This document shows, piece by piece, positions 1 to 7,554 of a stretch of 48,053 nucleotides of DNA (positions are counted from its first letter, which is position 1; each line of letters starts with the position of its first letter). A program made the translations under genes and the position numbers. The notes under the pieces are model-generated. The model saw only the letters and a program-made list of their open reading frames with translations. It searched no databases and was not told the DNA's origin. The stretch comes from Lentibacter sp. (GTDB taxonomy: Bacteria; Pseudomonadota; Alphaproteobacteria; Rhodobacterales; Rhodobacteraceae), in contig JADGEJ010000028.1 in the NCBI GenBank assembly GCA_016744435.1, positions 1 through 48,053 on the forward strand, in the 5' to 3' direction.

Positions 1-84
1 GCCGATGTAGGGGATAAATCGAAGGCCAGCTTTGGCAAACCATTTTAGCGGTGTGATGAGCTTACCCCACCCAGCCGCAGACAT
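1..84 (-). CDS. Partial unknown protein at left edge
   Basis: A minus-strand frame is open from the window edge to an ATG at 82-84. Upstream of that ATG it stays open for nine more codons (beginning SDNALG) to an in-frame TAG. The visible residues (MSAAGWGKLITPLKWFAKAG, then LRFIPYIG) are aromatic and amphipathic, which recalls internal segments of phage tail tape-measure proteins. That resemblance is only an impression from 28 residues. No ribosome-binding site is convincing, so this could equally be a chance frame or the remnant of a broken gene. The remaining bases up to hisE (85-325) show no gene that I can support. Confidence 0.25.
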   Translation of the reverse strand, partial: MSAAGWGKLITPLKWFAKAGLRFIPYIG

Positions 85-325
85 GCCTAAGACGCCCAGG
101 GCATTATCACTCTAACGCTCTGTATTCACGCCGTTTTCACTAAATCCCACGCAATTCCATTTGTTCCCGTCAGTTTGCCAATCCCTATGAACCGTATCAC
201 CCACCCCGCCCGAGGCGATGCCGAAGGCAGCGCAAAACATGTTAGGGATGGGACGAATGAATTATTGCCGAAAGGGAGCGTATGCTGAGCCGTTCGGAAT
301 GGATATTTGCAGCACTAAGAAAAGC

Positions 326-631
326 TTAGCGTGAAGCCTTTTCAGCAAGGCCGGATTGGGATTGGCGCCGTTCCAGTTCTGCCAGAACTTCGCTGATGTG
401 CACGTCATTGGCGTGCAGCGTGACGAGCAGGTGGTAGAGCAGGTCAGCGGCTTCTGAGGTGAGGCCAGCTTTATTGCCCTTTACTGCTTCGATCACGGTT
501 TCGATCGCCTCTTCGCCGAGCTTTTCGGCGACTTTGTCGTTGCCCTTTGCCAAAAGCTTGGCTGTCCAGCTGTCCTCGGGTGAGGCGGCTGCGCGGGCGG
601 CGATGATATTCTGGAGGTCTTCTAGGGTCAT
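326..631 (-). CDS. hisE: Phosphoribosyl-ATP pyrophosphatase HisE
   Basis: HisE hydrolyses phosphoribosyl-ATP to phosphoribosyl-AMP and pyrophosphate, the second step of histidine synthesis, in the cytosol. The 101-residue length is normal for a stand-alone HisE. The protein is all-alpha and MazG-like: the metal-binding acidic helix is visible as [13 protein letters not shown] near residues 38-50, followed by the typical [11 protein letters not shown] helix near 60-70. Its ATG overlaps the hisF stop codon as ATGA (628-631), so translation is coupled to hisF upstream. It is the last gene of the local minus-strand his run. HisI, the next enzyme, is not fused here and is not in the window. Confidence 0.96.
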   Translation of the reverse strand: MTLEDLQNIIAARAAASPEDSWTAKLLAKGNDKVAEKLGEEAIETVIEAVKGNKAGLTSEAADLLYHLLVTLHANDVHISEVLAELERRQSQSGLAEKASR

Positions 632-1392
632 GTTTCGATCCTCATAGGGATGCCAGCGGCTTGCATATAGGCTTTTGCTTCGGCGATTGAATAGGTGCCG
701 AAATGAAAGATCGACGCGGCCAGAACGGCGGAGGCATGGCCTTCGGTAACACCTTCAACGAGGTGTTCAAGCTCGCCCACGCCGCCTGAGGCGATGACGG
801 GCACTGTGACCGCGTCAGCGATGGCGCGGGTGAGGGGGAGGTTGTAGCCGGCCTTAGTGCCGTCACGGTCCATCGATGTCAGCAGGATTTCTCCAGCGCC
901 GTTTTTTGCAACCAACCTGGCGAACTCGACGGCGTCGATGCCTGTGGGCTTGCGGCCACCGTGGGTGAAAATTTCCCATTTGCCGGGGGCGACTGTTTTG
1001 GCGTCGATGGCCACGACGATGCACTGGCTGCCAAAGTGGGCCGAGGCCTCGCCGACCACGTCAGGGTTGGCCACTGCTGCCGAGTTGAAGCTGACTTTGT
1101 CGGCCCCTGCGAGCAGCAAGTCGCGCACGTCTTGCACAGTGCGCACACCGCCGCCGACAGTGAGCGGAATATAGCATTGCTCTGCCGTGCGCGTGACCAT
1201 GTCAAACATGGTGCCGCGGTTTTCATGGGTGGCGTGGATGTCGAGAAAGCAAAGCTCGTCAGCGCCCGCCGCGTCATAGGCTTTGGCGGCATCAACAGGG
1301 TCGCCCGCGTCGCGCAGCCCGACGAAGTTGACGCCTTTGACAACGCGCCCGTCAGCGACGTCGAGGCAGGGGATGATACGGGTTTTTAGCAT
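628..1392 (-). CDS. hisF: Imidazole glycerol phosphate synthase subunit HisF
   Basis: HisF is the cyclase subunit. With ammonia from HisH it converts PRFAR to imidazole glycerol phosphate and AICAR. The 254-residue length is normal and the (beta/alpha)8 barrel is recognisable throughout. The N-terminal [20 protein letters not shown] carries the first catalytic Asp (CLDV). The second catalytic Asp lies in [11 protein letters not shown], and phosphate-binding glycines are in VGGGVRT and [11 protein letters not shown]. The gene lies between hisA upstream (79-bp gap holding a hairpin repeat) and hisE downstream (4-bp overlap). Its partner hisH is about 1.7 kb away on the same strand. No strong Shine-Dalgarno precedes the ATG. 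Confidence 0.97.
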   Translation of the reverse strand: MLKTRIIPCLDVADGRVVKGVNFVGLRDAGDPVDAAKAYDAAGADELCFLDIHATHENRGTMFDMVTRTAEQCYIPLTVGGGVRTVQDVRDLLLAGADKVSFNSAAVANPDVVGEASAHFGSQCIVVAIDAKTVAPGKWEIFTHGGRKPTGIDAVEFARLVAKNGAGEILLTSMDRDGTKAGYNLPLTRAIADAVTVPVIASGGVGELEHLVEGVTEGHASAVLAASIFHFGTYSIAEAKAYMQAAGIPMRIET

Positions 1393-1419
1393 GGGAGGGT
1401 TCGCTTTAGTTGGGCTGGG

Positions 1420-1466
1420 GTGAGGGGCCAGCCCCTCACACTCCCCGGGATATTTATGGAAAGAGG
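1420..1466. repeat. Hairpin-plus-box intergenic repeat, copy A
   Basis: This is a perfect 9-bp inverted repeat (GTGAGGGGC, 2-nt loop, GCCCCTCAC, 1420-1439) followed by a conserved box, CTCCCCGGGATATTTATGGA. The same architecture recurs at 12824-12890, 41376-41435 and, in opposite orientation, 30371-30417. Here it fills the gap between hisA and hisF and could act as a transcription attenuator or an mRNA-stabilising stem. Confidence 0.7.
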
Positions 1467-1471
1467 AAGCA

Positions 1472-2194
1472 TCAGGTTTTCAAGAGCGCGAGGGCTTCTT
1501 TCAGGTCAATCGCGCCGTCATAGAGCGCGCGGCCTGATATTGCCCCGTTGAGAGGCGCGCCGCAGGTTTTGAGGGCTTGCAGGTCAGCGAGGGACGAGAC
1601 GCCGCCTGAGGCGATGACGGGGATGGAGACAGCGTTTCCGAGGGCGGCTGTTTCGGCGACGTTGGGGCCTTTCATCGCGCCGTCGCGGTTGATGTCGGTG
1701 TAGATGATGGCCGAAACGCCTGCGTCTTCAAACGATTTGGCGAGGTCTGTGGCGTTGACATTGGTTTCTTCCGCCCAGCCTTTGGTGGCGACCATGCCTT
1801 TGCGCGCGTCGATGCCGACCGCCACTTTACCGGGGAACTCGCGGGCCGCGTCGCGCACAAGCTGCGGGTTTTCGACAGCCACGGTGCCGAGGATGACACG
1901 GGCGAGGCCGCGGCTGATCCAACGCTCGATGGTGGCCATGTCGCGGATGCCGCCACCGAGTTGCGCGGGGACGTTGCACTGTGTGAGGATCTCTTCAACG
2001 GGCGCGGCATTGACGGGCTCGCCTGCGAAAGCGCCGTTCAGATCAACCAGATGCAGCCATTCACAGCCGGCTTCCACAAATTCGAGCGCTTGAGCGGCGG
2101 GGTTTTCGTTGAACACGGTTTCTTGGTCCATTTCGCCGTGGACAAGGCGCACGGCACGGCCGTCTTTGAGGTCAATCGCGGGGTAGAGGATCAT
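1472..2194 (-). CDS. hisA: ProFAR isomerase HisA
   Basis: HisA performs the Amadori isomerisation of ProFAR to PRFAR, the step that feeds HisF/HisH. The 240-residue (beta/alpha)8 barrel is paralogous to HisF. The N-terminal [17 protein letters not shown] holds the catalytic Asp (AIDLKDG). The opposite catalytic Asp is in [14 protein letters not shown], and phosphate-loop glycines appear in LGGGIRD and ASGGVSSL. The ATG at 2194 is weakly preceded by GGAAT. The gene starts the hisA-hisF-hisE unit and is divergent from the DUF2147 gene at 2325, so promoters for both should lie in 2195-2324. Confidence 0.97.
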   Translation of the reverse strand: MILYPAIDLKDGRAVRLVHGEMDQETVFNENPAAQALEFVEAGCEWLHLVDLNGAFAGEPVNAAPVEEILTQCNVPAQLGGGIRDMATIERWISRGLARVILGTVAVENPQLVRDAAREFPGKVAVGIDARKGMVATKGWAEETNVNATDLAKSFEDAGVSAIIYTDINRDGAMKGPNVAETAALGNAVSIPVIASGGVSSLADLQALKTCGAPLNGAISGRALYDGAIDLKEALALLKT

Positions 2195-2324
2195 CGGGGT
2201 ATTCCTGAGTTTAGAGCGTTGGGGGCTTTATGCACGCGGACGCGCGAAATGCAATGTGACCTATGGTTAGGCTTGATTGGAATCGCTCTCCAAGGGCAAG
2301 ATGGGCCTTAAAGGGAGAGAAAAC

Positions 2325-2723
2325 ATGAAAAATACACTGATTTTGGCCACCTGTGGCCTCGCTACAAGCCTGTGGGCGGCGGGTGCGGCCGTTGCTGATC
2401 CTGCACATGGAACGTGGAAAACAGAGGTGGATGATGGGGCTTACGCCCATGTGAGCATGGCGCCATGTGGCTCAAACGTTTGCGGCACTATTGTGAAAAC
2501 GTTTAAGGGCGGCGCAGAGTATAACTCACCCAACAAAGGCAAGCAGATCGTGCGTGGCATGAAGCCTTCTGGCGGCGGCGCCTATGCTGGCAAAGTCTGG
2601 CGGCCTTCTAACGACAAAATTTATGTTGGCAAAATGCAAGTGAACGGCAAGAAGCTCACGCTCAAGGGCTGCGTTGCCGGCGGGCTTTTGTGCGCGAGTC
2701 AGAAGTGGACAAAGATTAACTAA
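2325..2723 (+). CDS. Exported DUF2147 family protein
   Basis: This is a 132-residue exported protein. I start it at ATG 2325 rather than 2277 because AAGGGAGAG (2311-2319) lies directly upstream and the new N-terminus is a clean signal peptide (MKNTLILATCGLATSLWAAG, ending near AVADP). The mature part begins AHGTWKTEVDDGAYAHVSMA and has a conserved cysteine pair region (PCGSNVCGTI) plus a second pair near the C-terminus (GCVAGGLLCAS). This is the usual DUF2147 pattern of a small beta-barrel-like periplasmic protein. The family function is unknown. It sits between the hisA and hisH blocks on the opposite strand, with no evident functional link to histidine synthesis. Confidence 0.88.
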   Translation: MKNTLILATCGLATSLWAAGAAVADPAHGTWKTEVDDGAYAHVSMAPCGSNVCGTIVKTFKGGAEYNSPNKGKQIVRGMKPSGGGAYAGKVWRPSNDKIYVGKMQVNGKKLTLKGCVAGGLLCASQKWTKIN

Positions 2724-2835
2724 GGCTAAAGGCATGGGCCTTGGGAAGGGTGCGCAGCGGGGGCTGGCGCGCCCTTTTTGTTGCGCCACATCACTGGGGT
2801 GATAGGCGTATGTCTGGAGCCGGAGGGAGAGCGTG

Positions 2836-3054
2836 ATGAGACCAAGCCTGAGAGACAAGGTGGTCGCGGTGTGTGACGACAAGATTGCCAAGAAGGGCGA
2901 GACTGTCGGCCTCTCGTTTTATGCGTTTTTTGCCAATAAGAATGACGATCCGGAGTTGCTCATGGAAGCTGCCGAGTGGTGGATCAAGACACATGCGCTG
3001 GACCACTTTGAGAAAGCGGTCAAGATACGTGAGATGATCCGCTCAGGGGCATAG
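2836..3054 (+). CDS. Small conserved protein, DUF6500-like
   Basis: A 72-residue cytosolic protein. GTG 2833 and ATG 2836 are both possible starts; I prefer the ATG because GGAGGGAGAG (2822-2831) is well spaced for it. The sequence begins MRPSLRDKVVAVCDDKIAKK and continues with GLSFYAFFANKNDDPELLME, then an amphipathic helix ending in FEKAVKIREMI. I associate this with a small alphaproteobacterial family of unknown function (I believe DUF6500), from memory only. No catalytic motif is visible. It lies 11 bp from the convergent 3' end of hisH. Confidence 0.8.
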   Translation: MRPSLRDKVVAVCDDKIAKKGETVGLSFYAFFANKNDDPELLMEAAEWWIKTHALDHFEKAVKIREMIRSGA

Positions 3055-3064
3055 CGCGCGTGGT

Positions 3065-3703
3065 TCATGGCTTCCAGTTCAGGAAGTTGGAAATCATCTG
3101 CAACCCAATGTCTTGGCTTTTCTCGGGGTGAAACTGCACACCGACGATGTTGTCACGGCCAACCACAGCTGTGATCGGGCCGCCGTGGTCTGTGCTGGCG
3201 AGGCGCTGTTCTGGGTTGTCGACCACAAAGTGGTAGGAATGCACGAAGTAGCAATGCTTGCCTTGCTCGACGCCGTCAAACAACGGGTGCTGGTTTTCGA
3301 TGTTCAAAGCATTCCAGCCCATATGCGGCACGCGCAGGCCAGGGTCGATAGGCGTGATCTTCTCGACGGTGCCTGCGATCCAGTCAAAGCCGGGCGTTTC
3401 CTCGTATTCCAGCCCACGGGTTGCCAACATTTGCATGCCAATGCAGATGCCCATGAAAGGGCGTTGCTTGCGAATGACGACTTCCTCAATGGCTTCAAAG
3501 ATGCCCTTATGATCAAACAACGCAGTGCGGCAGGCCGGATAGGCGCCGTCACCGGGCAGCACCACATGGTCAGCCTTGAGCACGGTTTTTGGGTCGGAGG
3601 TGACAACAACTTGCCCCGCGTCAGCTTCGTTCGCCATGCGCTCGAAGGCTTTCTGCGCAGAGTGCAGGTTGCCGCTGTTGTAATCGACGATGACAGTCAG
3701 CAT
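3065..3703 (-). CDS. hisH: Imidazole glycerol phosphate synthase subunit HisH
   Basis: HisH is the class I glutamine amidotransferase subunit that supplies ammonia to HisF. The 212-residue length is normal. The nucleophilic Cys lies in the elbow PFMGICIGMQML, the oxyanion region is LPGDGAYPAC, and the His/Glu of the triad are in GVQFHPEKSQ near the C-terminus. The ATG at 3703 is preceded by AAAGGAAC with good spacing. It is downstream of hisB on the same strand, separated by a 43-bp palindromic repeat (3718-3760). The two small plus-strand genes separate it from hisA. Confidence 0.97.
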   Translation of the reverse strand: MLTVIVDYNSGNLHSAQKAFERMANEADAGQVVVTSDPKTVLKADHVVLPGDGAYPACRTALFDHKGIFEAIEEVVIRKQRPFMGICIGMQMLATRGLEYEETPGFDWIAGTVEKITPIDPGLRVPHMGWNALNIENQHPLFDGVEQGKHCYFVHSYHFVVDNPEQRLASTDHGGPITAVVGRDNIVGVQFHPEKSQDIGLQMISNFLNWKP

Positions 3704-3717
3704 AAAGTGTTCCTTTC

Positions 3718-3760
3718 GCGCATCTTATCCGAAAACCGGCATCCACTTTTCGGGATGCGC
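3718..3760. repeat. Palindromic CCGAAAA/TTTTCGG intergenic repeat
   Basis: Nested inverted repeat between hisB and hisH. The outer arms are GCGCAT and ATGCGC, and the inner arms CCGAAAA and TTTTCGG flank the centre CCGGCATCCAC. It abuts the hisB stop codon at 3761. From memory, near-identical palindromes are very common in rhizobial and other alphaproteobacterial intergenic regions. The transcribed form could fold into a stable stem between two his genes. Confidence 0.75.
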
Positions 3761-4360
3761 TTACAGCGTGCCCTTGGTTGACGGGATAGCACCAGCGGCG
3801 CGCGGGTCGGCCTCAAGGGCTGCGCGCAGGGCACGGGCAACGGCTTTGAAGGCCGCTTCCGCGATGTGGTGAGAGTTGAAGCCGTGCAGCGCGTCAACGT
3901 GCAGCGTGAGGCCGCCGTGCGTTGAGAAGGCTTGGAAGAACTCGCGCACCAGCTCGGTGTCAAACGTGCCGATTTTTGGCGTTGGCAGCTCAACGTTCCA
4001 CACCAGAAACGGACGGCCAGAAATGTCGAGGGCAGCGCGCACCAAGGCGTCGTCCATCGGCAACAGGCACGCGCCATAGCGGTTGATGCCAGCCTTGTCG
4101 CCCACGGCCTGCGTAAGCGCTTGGCCAAGGGCGATGCCCACGTCTTCAACGGTGTGGTGATCGTCGATGTGCAGATCACCTTCACAGCGCACAACCATAT
4201 CCATCATCGCGTGGCGCGCCAACTGGTCTAGCATGTGGTCAAAGAAGCCAACGCCTGTCTGGTTGTCATATGTCCCAGTGCCGTCAAGCGAGAGCTCGAC
4301 GCTGATCTTGGTCTCGTTGGTGTTGCGGGTAACGGTTGCTGTTCGAGGTTCGGGGCGCAT
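3761..4360 (-). CDS. hisB: Imidazoleglycerol-phosphate dehydratase HisB
   Basis: HisB (monofunctional dehydratase) converts imidazole glycerol phosphate to imidazole acetol phosphate using a Mn cluster. The 199-residue length fits the stand-alone enzyme. The tandem-repeat fold is visible through its metal-ligand motifs: [46 protein letters not shown] and [14 protein letters not shown]. The N-terminus [19 protein letters not shown] is typical of alphaproteobacteria. It is the first of the local minus-strand his genes, with the promoter expected between 4361 and about 4480, divergent from the Lrp-like gene at 4495. Confidence 0.97.
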   Translation of the reverse strand: MRPEPRTATVTRNTNETKISVELSLDGTGTYDNQTGVGFFDHMLDQLARHAMMDMVVRCEGDLHIDDHHTVEDVGIALGQALTQAVGDKAGINRYGACLLPMDDALVRAALDISGRPFLVWNVELPTPKIGTFDTELVREFFQAFSTHGGLTLHVDALHGFNSHHIAEAAFKAVARALRAALEADPRAAGAIPSTKGTL

Positions 4361-4494
4361 GCGAGTTTTCCTTGTGTTCTGCGCTGCTTATAGGGCGGTC
4401 TTGCGCGCGGGCCAAGGGGGCGTGCACAAGAGCCGTTTCGCCTGTTGCGCGCGCGTGGCACTGTTTGCGCGAGAGAACTTGAGGAGTGCGCCAA

Positions 4495-4733
4495 ATGGCC
4501 GATTGTGTGTTTGTTCAACTGCGTTGCAAACCGGAGACGATCTATAAGGTCGCCGAGGCGGTTGTGCTCAAGGAAATGCATTCCGAGTTGTTCTCAACCA
4601 GCGGCGAATGGGATCTGATGCTCAAGGTCTACGTGCCTGAGGGCGCGGATGTCGGCAAGTTCATCAACGATGAGCTTTGGACATCGAGGGCATCGAACGC
4701 TCGCTGACAACGCTGACGTTCAAGGCGTTTTAG
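4495..4733 (+). pseudogene. Lrp/AsnC ligand-binding domain gene, frameshifted
   Basis: The gene starts at ATG 4495 with GAGGAG at 4481-4486 and encodes a stand-alone effector-binding (RAM) domain of about 79 residues without a DNA-binding part. It begins MADCVFVQLRCKPETIYKVA and is intact to KFINDEL. The reading frame then goes wrong, giving WTSRASNAR and a stop at 4705-4707. Adding one base near 4675-4680 restores LDIEGIERSLTTLTFKAF and a stop at 4731-4733, which is the expected family C-terminus. I therefore infer a single-base loss. The truncated product would lack the last strand and helix of the fold. A sequencing error is the main alternative. Confidence 0.8.
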
Positions 4734-5115
4734 GTGTTTGCTGCAAAAGCCGGCTTAGCGGACGAAGTTGCCATTCGCTTCAAGCCGTGTATCGCCAGAC
4801 CGTGGGGGGGTGATCTGACAGAGTTTCGGGCCGCTTTATGCTGGCAAAACACATCCTCGCTGAGTTGGCAGCGTATCCAGCAGCAATATCACCAGCCCGT
4901 CGGACGGTCTGGCGATGCGCGGCGGTCTGCGGCCTTGAGTCCGCGTTGGTGAAGCTCCGCAATGGGCTTAAAGCCGTCATTTGATTTGGCGAGTATAAAA
5001 AATCCGACGCGCCCTGATGTTCTGCATCGGGAGGCTGAACGACGCAGGGCCGCCCCTAGGCGACCCTGTACGTTTGCCCTGATGGGCGCATGTCACTTGA
5101 GGTAAGTGACCCAAT
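4734..5115. other. Intergenic stretch without a supported gene
   Basis: There are 382 bases between the Lrp-like pseudogene and tRNA-Gly. Short frames exist (for example ATG 4838 to TGA 4984, 48 codons) but none has a ribosome-binding site or a recognisable product. It contains a 7-bp inverted repeat (GTCACTT / AAGTGAC, 5092-5110) just beyond the 3' end of the minus-strand tRNA, which may help end its transcription. A GC-rich imperfect dyad (CAGGGCCGC / GCGACCCTG) sits at about 5044-5068. Confidence 0.5.
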
Positions 5116-5190
5116 TGGAGCGGGCGAAGAGATTCGAACTCTCGACCCTAACCTTGGCAAGGTTATGCTCTACCCCTGAGCTACGCCCGC
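5116..5190 (-). tRNA. tRNA-Gly (GCC)
   Basis: The minus strand folds as a complete cloverleaf: acceptor GCGGGCG pairing with CGCCCGC, D arm GCTC/GAGC, anticodon stem TAACC/GGTTA around loop TTGCCAA (anticodon GCC), and T arm GAGAG/CTCTT with TTCGAAT. The discriminator is T and CCA is encoded (5116-5118), so the gene is 75 nt including CCA. No split or insertion is evident at its 3' end. Confidence 0.97.
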
Positions 5191-5273
5191 TTCCTTTGGT
5201 AGGCGTGATCTAATTAATGCTGCGCGGTGCTGCAAGAGGAAAAACGCGAGAAGCTGAAATATTTTGCTCTGAC

Positions 5274-5657
5274 CTAAAAAGTAAGGGCCAAGTTGGCGAG
5301 TGCGGCCAGCAAAAGCGCGCTGAATGTGAGGTACATGCCGGTTTGCCTTAGGGGCACAATCTGCGGTGTGCGCCCGAATCCGTAGGCGTGGAGAAGGCGG
5401 CCAAGCAGGATCAGCAGGCCTAGTAAGTGAATAAGCCAGGCAGGCCCGCCCTGAAGCTCCGCCATGGCGACAAGCAGCAGCGTGATTGGCGCGTACTCAG
5501 CGCAGTTCGCTTGGGTACGCATGGCTTTGATGACCAGTTTCTCGCCGCCGTCGCCCACGGAGACGCGGTGTTTGAGGCGCATTCGAACGACATTTGCGCT
5601 GAGCGCGAGGAATAAAAGCCCGATCAGGGCGGCGTAAAGAGGCGAGATGCTGAGCAT
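5274..5657 (-). CDS. MAPEG family membrane protein
   Basis: 127 residues with about four hydrophobic helices: an N-terminal one (LYAALIGLLFLALSANVV), a central pair (ITLLLVAMAEL and LIHLLGLLILLGRLLHAYGF) and a C-terminal one. The motif RTQANCAEYAPITLLLVAMA matches the MAPEG signature of the microsomal glutathione-transferase-like superfamily (RxxxNxxEYxP). Family members handle glutathione or lipid electrophiles, but the substrate here is unknown. The ATG at 5657 lies only 10 bp after the TetR-type regulator stop codon, so the two genes are probably cotranscribed and this protein is a likely target of that regulator. Confidence 0.88.
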   Translation of the reverse strand: MLSISPLYAALIGLLFLALSANVVRMRLKHRVSVGDGGEKLVIKAMRTQANCAEYAPITLLLVAMAELQGGPAWLIHLLGLLILLGRLLHAYGFGRTPQIVPLRQTGMYLTFSALLLAALANLALTF

Positions 5658-5667
5658 TGGGAGCCTT

Positions 5668-6243
5668 TCAGGTGTGAAGTTTTAGCGGCAGGCTGCGCAA
5701 CAGGTCTTCGATGGTAGGCGTTTCGCCCTCACTTTCAGTCACGACAATGCGCCCGCTGTGTTGCAGCGTGGCGAGTCCGTGCACCAAGGCCCAGACAAGC
5801 ACTTCAGTGGCCGCAGATTGTGGACTAACAGGCAGGTAGGGCGTGCAAGTCTCGTGCAACAAGTTATAGGCGCGATCTGAGGCCCTGCAAAACGCGGGGT
5901 CGTCGGTGTCAACTTCGCCGCTGGTGTTGAACATCAGCGTAAAGAGCGCGGGGTGCTCGCGGGAGAAACGCATGTAACCGTTGCAAAGGCCGCAAAGGCG
6001 CCCAATCGGGGTTTGCTCGGCGCTGTTGCGGTCTTCCTCCATCGTGTCTGCAAATTGGGTGAAGCCCTTGGCGATGATTCCGGCCAAAAGACCAGGCAGG
6101 CCGGAAAAGTGGTGCGCTGGGGCTGCGTGGCTGACGCCGACACGCGCAGCGCAGGCTCGGAGCGTCAAAGCCGCCAAGCCTTTTTCTTGCAGTATTTCAA
6201 GCCCAGCCATGATGAGCCGTGAGCGAAGGGTGTCTTGTGTCAT
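5668..6243 (-). CDS. TetR/AcrR family transcriptional regulator
   Basis: A 191-residue one-component repressor. The N-terminal helix-turn-helix spans roughly residues 10-55, with LIMAGLEILQEKGLAALTLR followed by ACAARVGVSHAAPAHHFSGL (the usual TetR recognition helix with H-F near its end). The C-terminal ligand-binding part is all-alpha and contains a TetR_C-like segment (EVLVWALVHGLATLQHSGRI). It is divergent from the DUF2306 gene. The shared 94-bp intergenic region holds a perfect CTTGACA-N-TGTCAAG palindrome, suggesting autoregulation and control of both directions. Its ligand cannot be told from sequence. Confidence 0.93.
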   Translation of the reverse strand: MTQDTLRSRLIMAGLEILQEKGLAALTLRACAARVGVSHAAPAHHFSGLPGLLAGIIAKGFTQFADTMEEDRNSAEQTPIGRLCGLCNGYMRFSREHPALFTLMFNTSGEVDTDDPAFCRASDRAYNLLHETCTPYLPVSPQSAATEVLVWALVHGLATLQHSGRIVVTESEGETPTIEDLLRSLPLKLHT

Positions 6244-6263
6244 GAGGGTATCTGGCCTTTTTA

Positions 6264-6278
6264 CTTGACAGTGTCAAG
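6264..6278. promoter_or_regulatory. Candidate TetR operator palindrome
   Basis: A perfect 7-bp inverted repeat with one central base (CTTGACA G TGTCAAG), 21 bp upstream of the TetR ATG and 60 bp upstream of the divergent DUF2306 ATG. A second half-site (GCTGTCAAG) begins at 6294. Size, symmetry and position are those of a TetR-family operator. Confidence 0.7.
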
Positions 6279-6337
6279 CTGGGTGAGCTTTACGCTGTCA
6301 AGCAACATGCAGACGACCACCTCGGTCAGGAGGCCCC

Positions 6338-6928
6338 ATGACAAACGCACGCCCCATTCACTGGATTATTTTGGTCTTCTCGGCCTTGATAGCACTGGCG
6401 AGTTATCGCTTTCTGGCGCTCGGGCTTGATCTTGCGTTTGAGAACATCCCTGAGCACCTCGCCGAGCGGCGGACCTGGTTTACGCTGCACATTGGTGCCG
6501 CACCCGTGGCGCTGCTTTTGGGCGCTTTGCAGTTCTTCCCGAAGATGCGTATGAGACACAAGCAGCGGCATGTCTGGATCGGGCGGGCCTATGTCGTGGC
6601 TATTCTGATCGCGGGGACTGCCGGATTGGTACTGGCGGCAGGCGCGGCGGAAAGGCCCTCCGCGGCACTCGGTTTTGGCCTGTTGAGTGTGCTCTGGATC
6701 GCAACCACAGGTCTTGCTGTGCGCCACGCTTTGCGCCGCGAACTGGCTGCGCATCGCCGCTGGATGACACGCTCGTTCGCGCTCACGTTTGCGGCGGTGA
6801 CGCTGCGCATCGAGATCCCGCTTTTGATGCTGCTTGGATATGAGAGCTATGCGCAAATGTCGCCTGTGTTGGCATGGATCTGCTGGGTGCCGAACTTGCT
6901 TGCCGCCGAGTGGCTGTTGCGGCGTTAG
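6338..6928 (+). CDS. DUF2306 family membrane protein
   Basis: A 196-residue integral membrane protein with an excellent ribosome-binding site (AGGAGG, 6328-6333). Hydrophobic helices are visible at about residues 6-26, 48-66, 75-97, 100-118 and 145-165. Conserved features of the family are the periplasmic loop AERRTWFTLHIGAAP and the H-R-R-W-M-T-R-S motif (LAAHRRWMTRSFALTFAAVT), in which the histidines resemble heme or cofactor ligands of related membrane proteins. Function is unknown. It is divergent from the TetR gene and shares its operator region. Its stop codon overlaps that of the convergent LysE gene (6925-6928). Confidence 0.85.
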   Translation: MTNARPIHWIILVFSALIALASYRFLALGLDLAFENIPEHLAERRTWFTLHIGAAPVALLLGALQFFPKMRMRHKQRHVWIGRAYVVAILIAGTAGLVLAAGAAERPSAALGFGLLSVLWIATTGLAVRHALRRELAAHRRWMTRSFALTFAAVTLRIEIPLLMLLGYESYAQMSPVLAWICWVPNLLAAEWLLRR

Positions 6929-7551
6929 CGCTGGGCGCGCGCCAGCATGGCGGCTGTACCGAGCATCATCACTCCACCAAGCCGGTCAATCCAGCGGGTG
7001 TTTGAGTTGGCGACTTTGCTTGCACCGAGTTGTGCCATCATCGCGTAGCCTACGACGATCAGGTAATCCAAAATCGCACAGGTCATGGCCAGCAGCAAAA
7101 ATTGCGGCAACAGATCAAACTCTGGCAAAATGAACTGCGGAAACAGCGCGCCATAAAACAGGATCGCTTTGGGGCTGGTGATCGCCACGGTGAACCCCTG
7201 ACGAAAGAACCAAAACGAAGACCGCTCCTGAGCCGCAATCTGCATATCGACCGGATTGCTTTTTGCAAACGATTTGAGCAGCATTTTGACCCCGAGATAG
7301 GCAAGGTAAAGCACACCGAGGATTTTGATCGTGTTAAAAAGCACCGCTGATTGCGACAAGATCAGCCCCAAGCCAGCCACAGCCGCAGCCATCTGGAGCA
7401 AATTCGCGGTGATGTCGCCCAAGGCCGTGATGGCGGCTTTTCGGGCGCCATAAGTCATCCCGTGGACGACCCCGAGGGTTACGGACGGGCCGGGGGTTAT
7501 CAAAATGACCACCACCAGCGCCAAGAAGCCAAGATAGTTTGCAGTTTCCAC
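6925..7551 (-). CDS. LysE/RhtB family amino-acid exporter
   Basis: A 208-residue inner-membrane exporter with about six transmembrane helices. The N-terminal METANYLGFLALVVVILITP plus GPSVTLGVVHGMTYGARKAA is the LysE/RhtB signature (PGP...G...G...A). The central segment SFWFFRQGFTVAITSPKAIL and FYGALFPQFI is also canonical. The start codon is GTG at 7551, only 3 nt from the pyruvate carboxylase stop (7555-7557), so it is probably translated from the same mRNA. Substrates in this family are homoserine, threonine and similar amino acids; the one used here cannot be assigned. Confidence 0.92.
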   Translation of the reverse strand: METANYLGFLALVVVILITPGPSVTLGVVHGMTYGARKAAITALGDITANLLQMAAAVAGLGLILSQSAVLFNTIKILGVLYLAYLGVKMLLKSFAKSNPVDMQIAAQERSSFWFFRQGFTVAITSPKAILFYGALFPQFILPEFDLLPQFLLLAMTCAILDYLIVVGYAMMAQLGASKVANSNTRWIDRLGGVMMLGTAAMLARAQR

Positions 7552-7554
7552 GTT

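Noticed and set aside
4780-4984. Possible small genes between the Lrp-like pseudogene and tRNA-Gly
   Set aside because: Frames on both strands are short, lack ribosome-binding sites and show no familiar motif.
5092-5190. tRNA-Gly as an integration (att) site
   Set aside because: The tRNA is complete and no second copy of its 3' end or an integrase gene was seen in the window.
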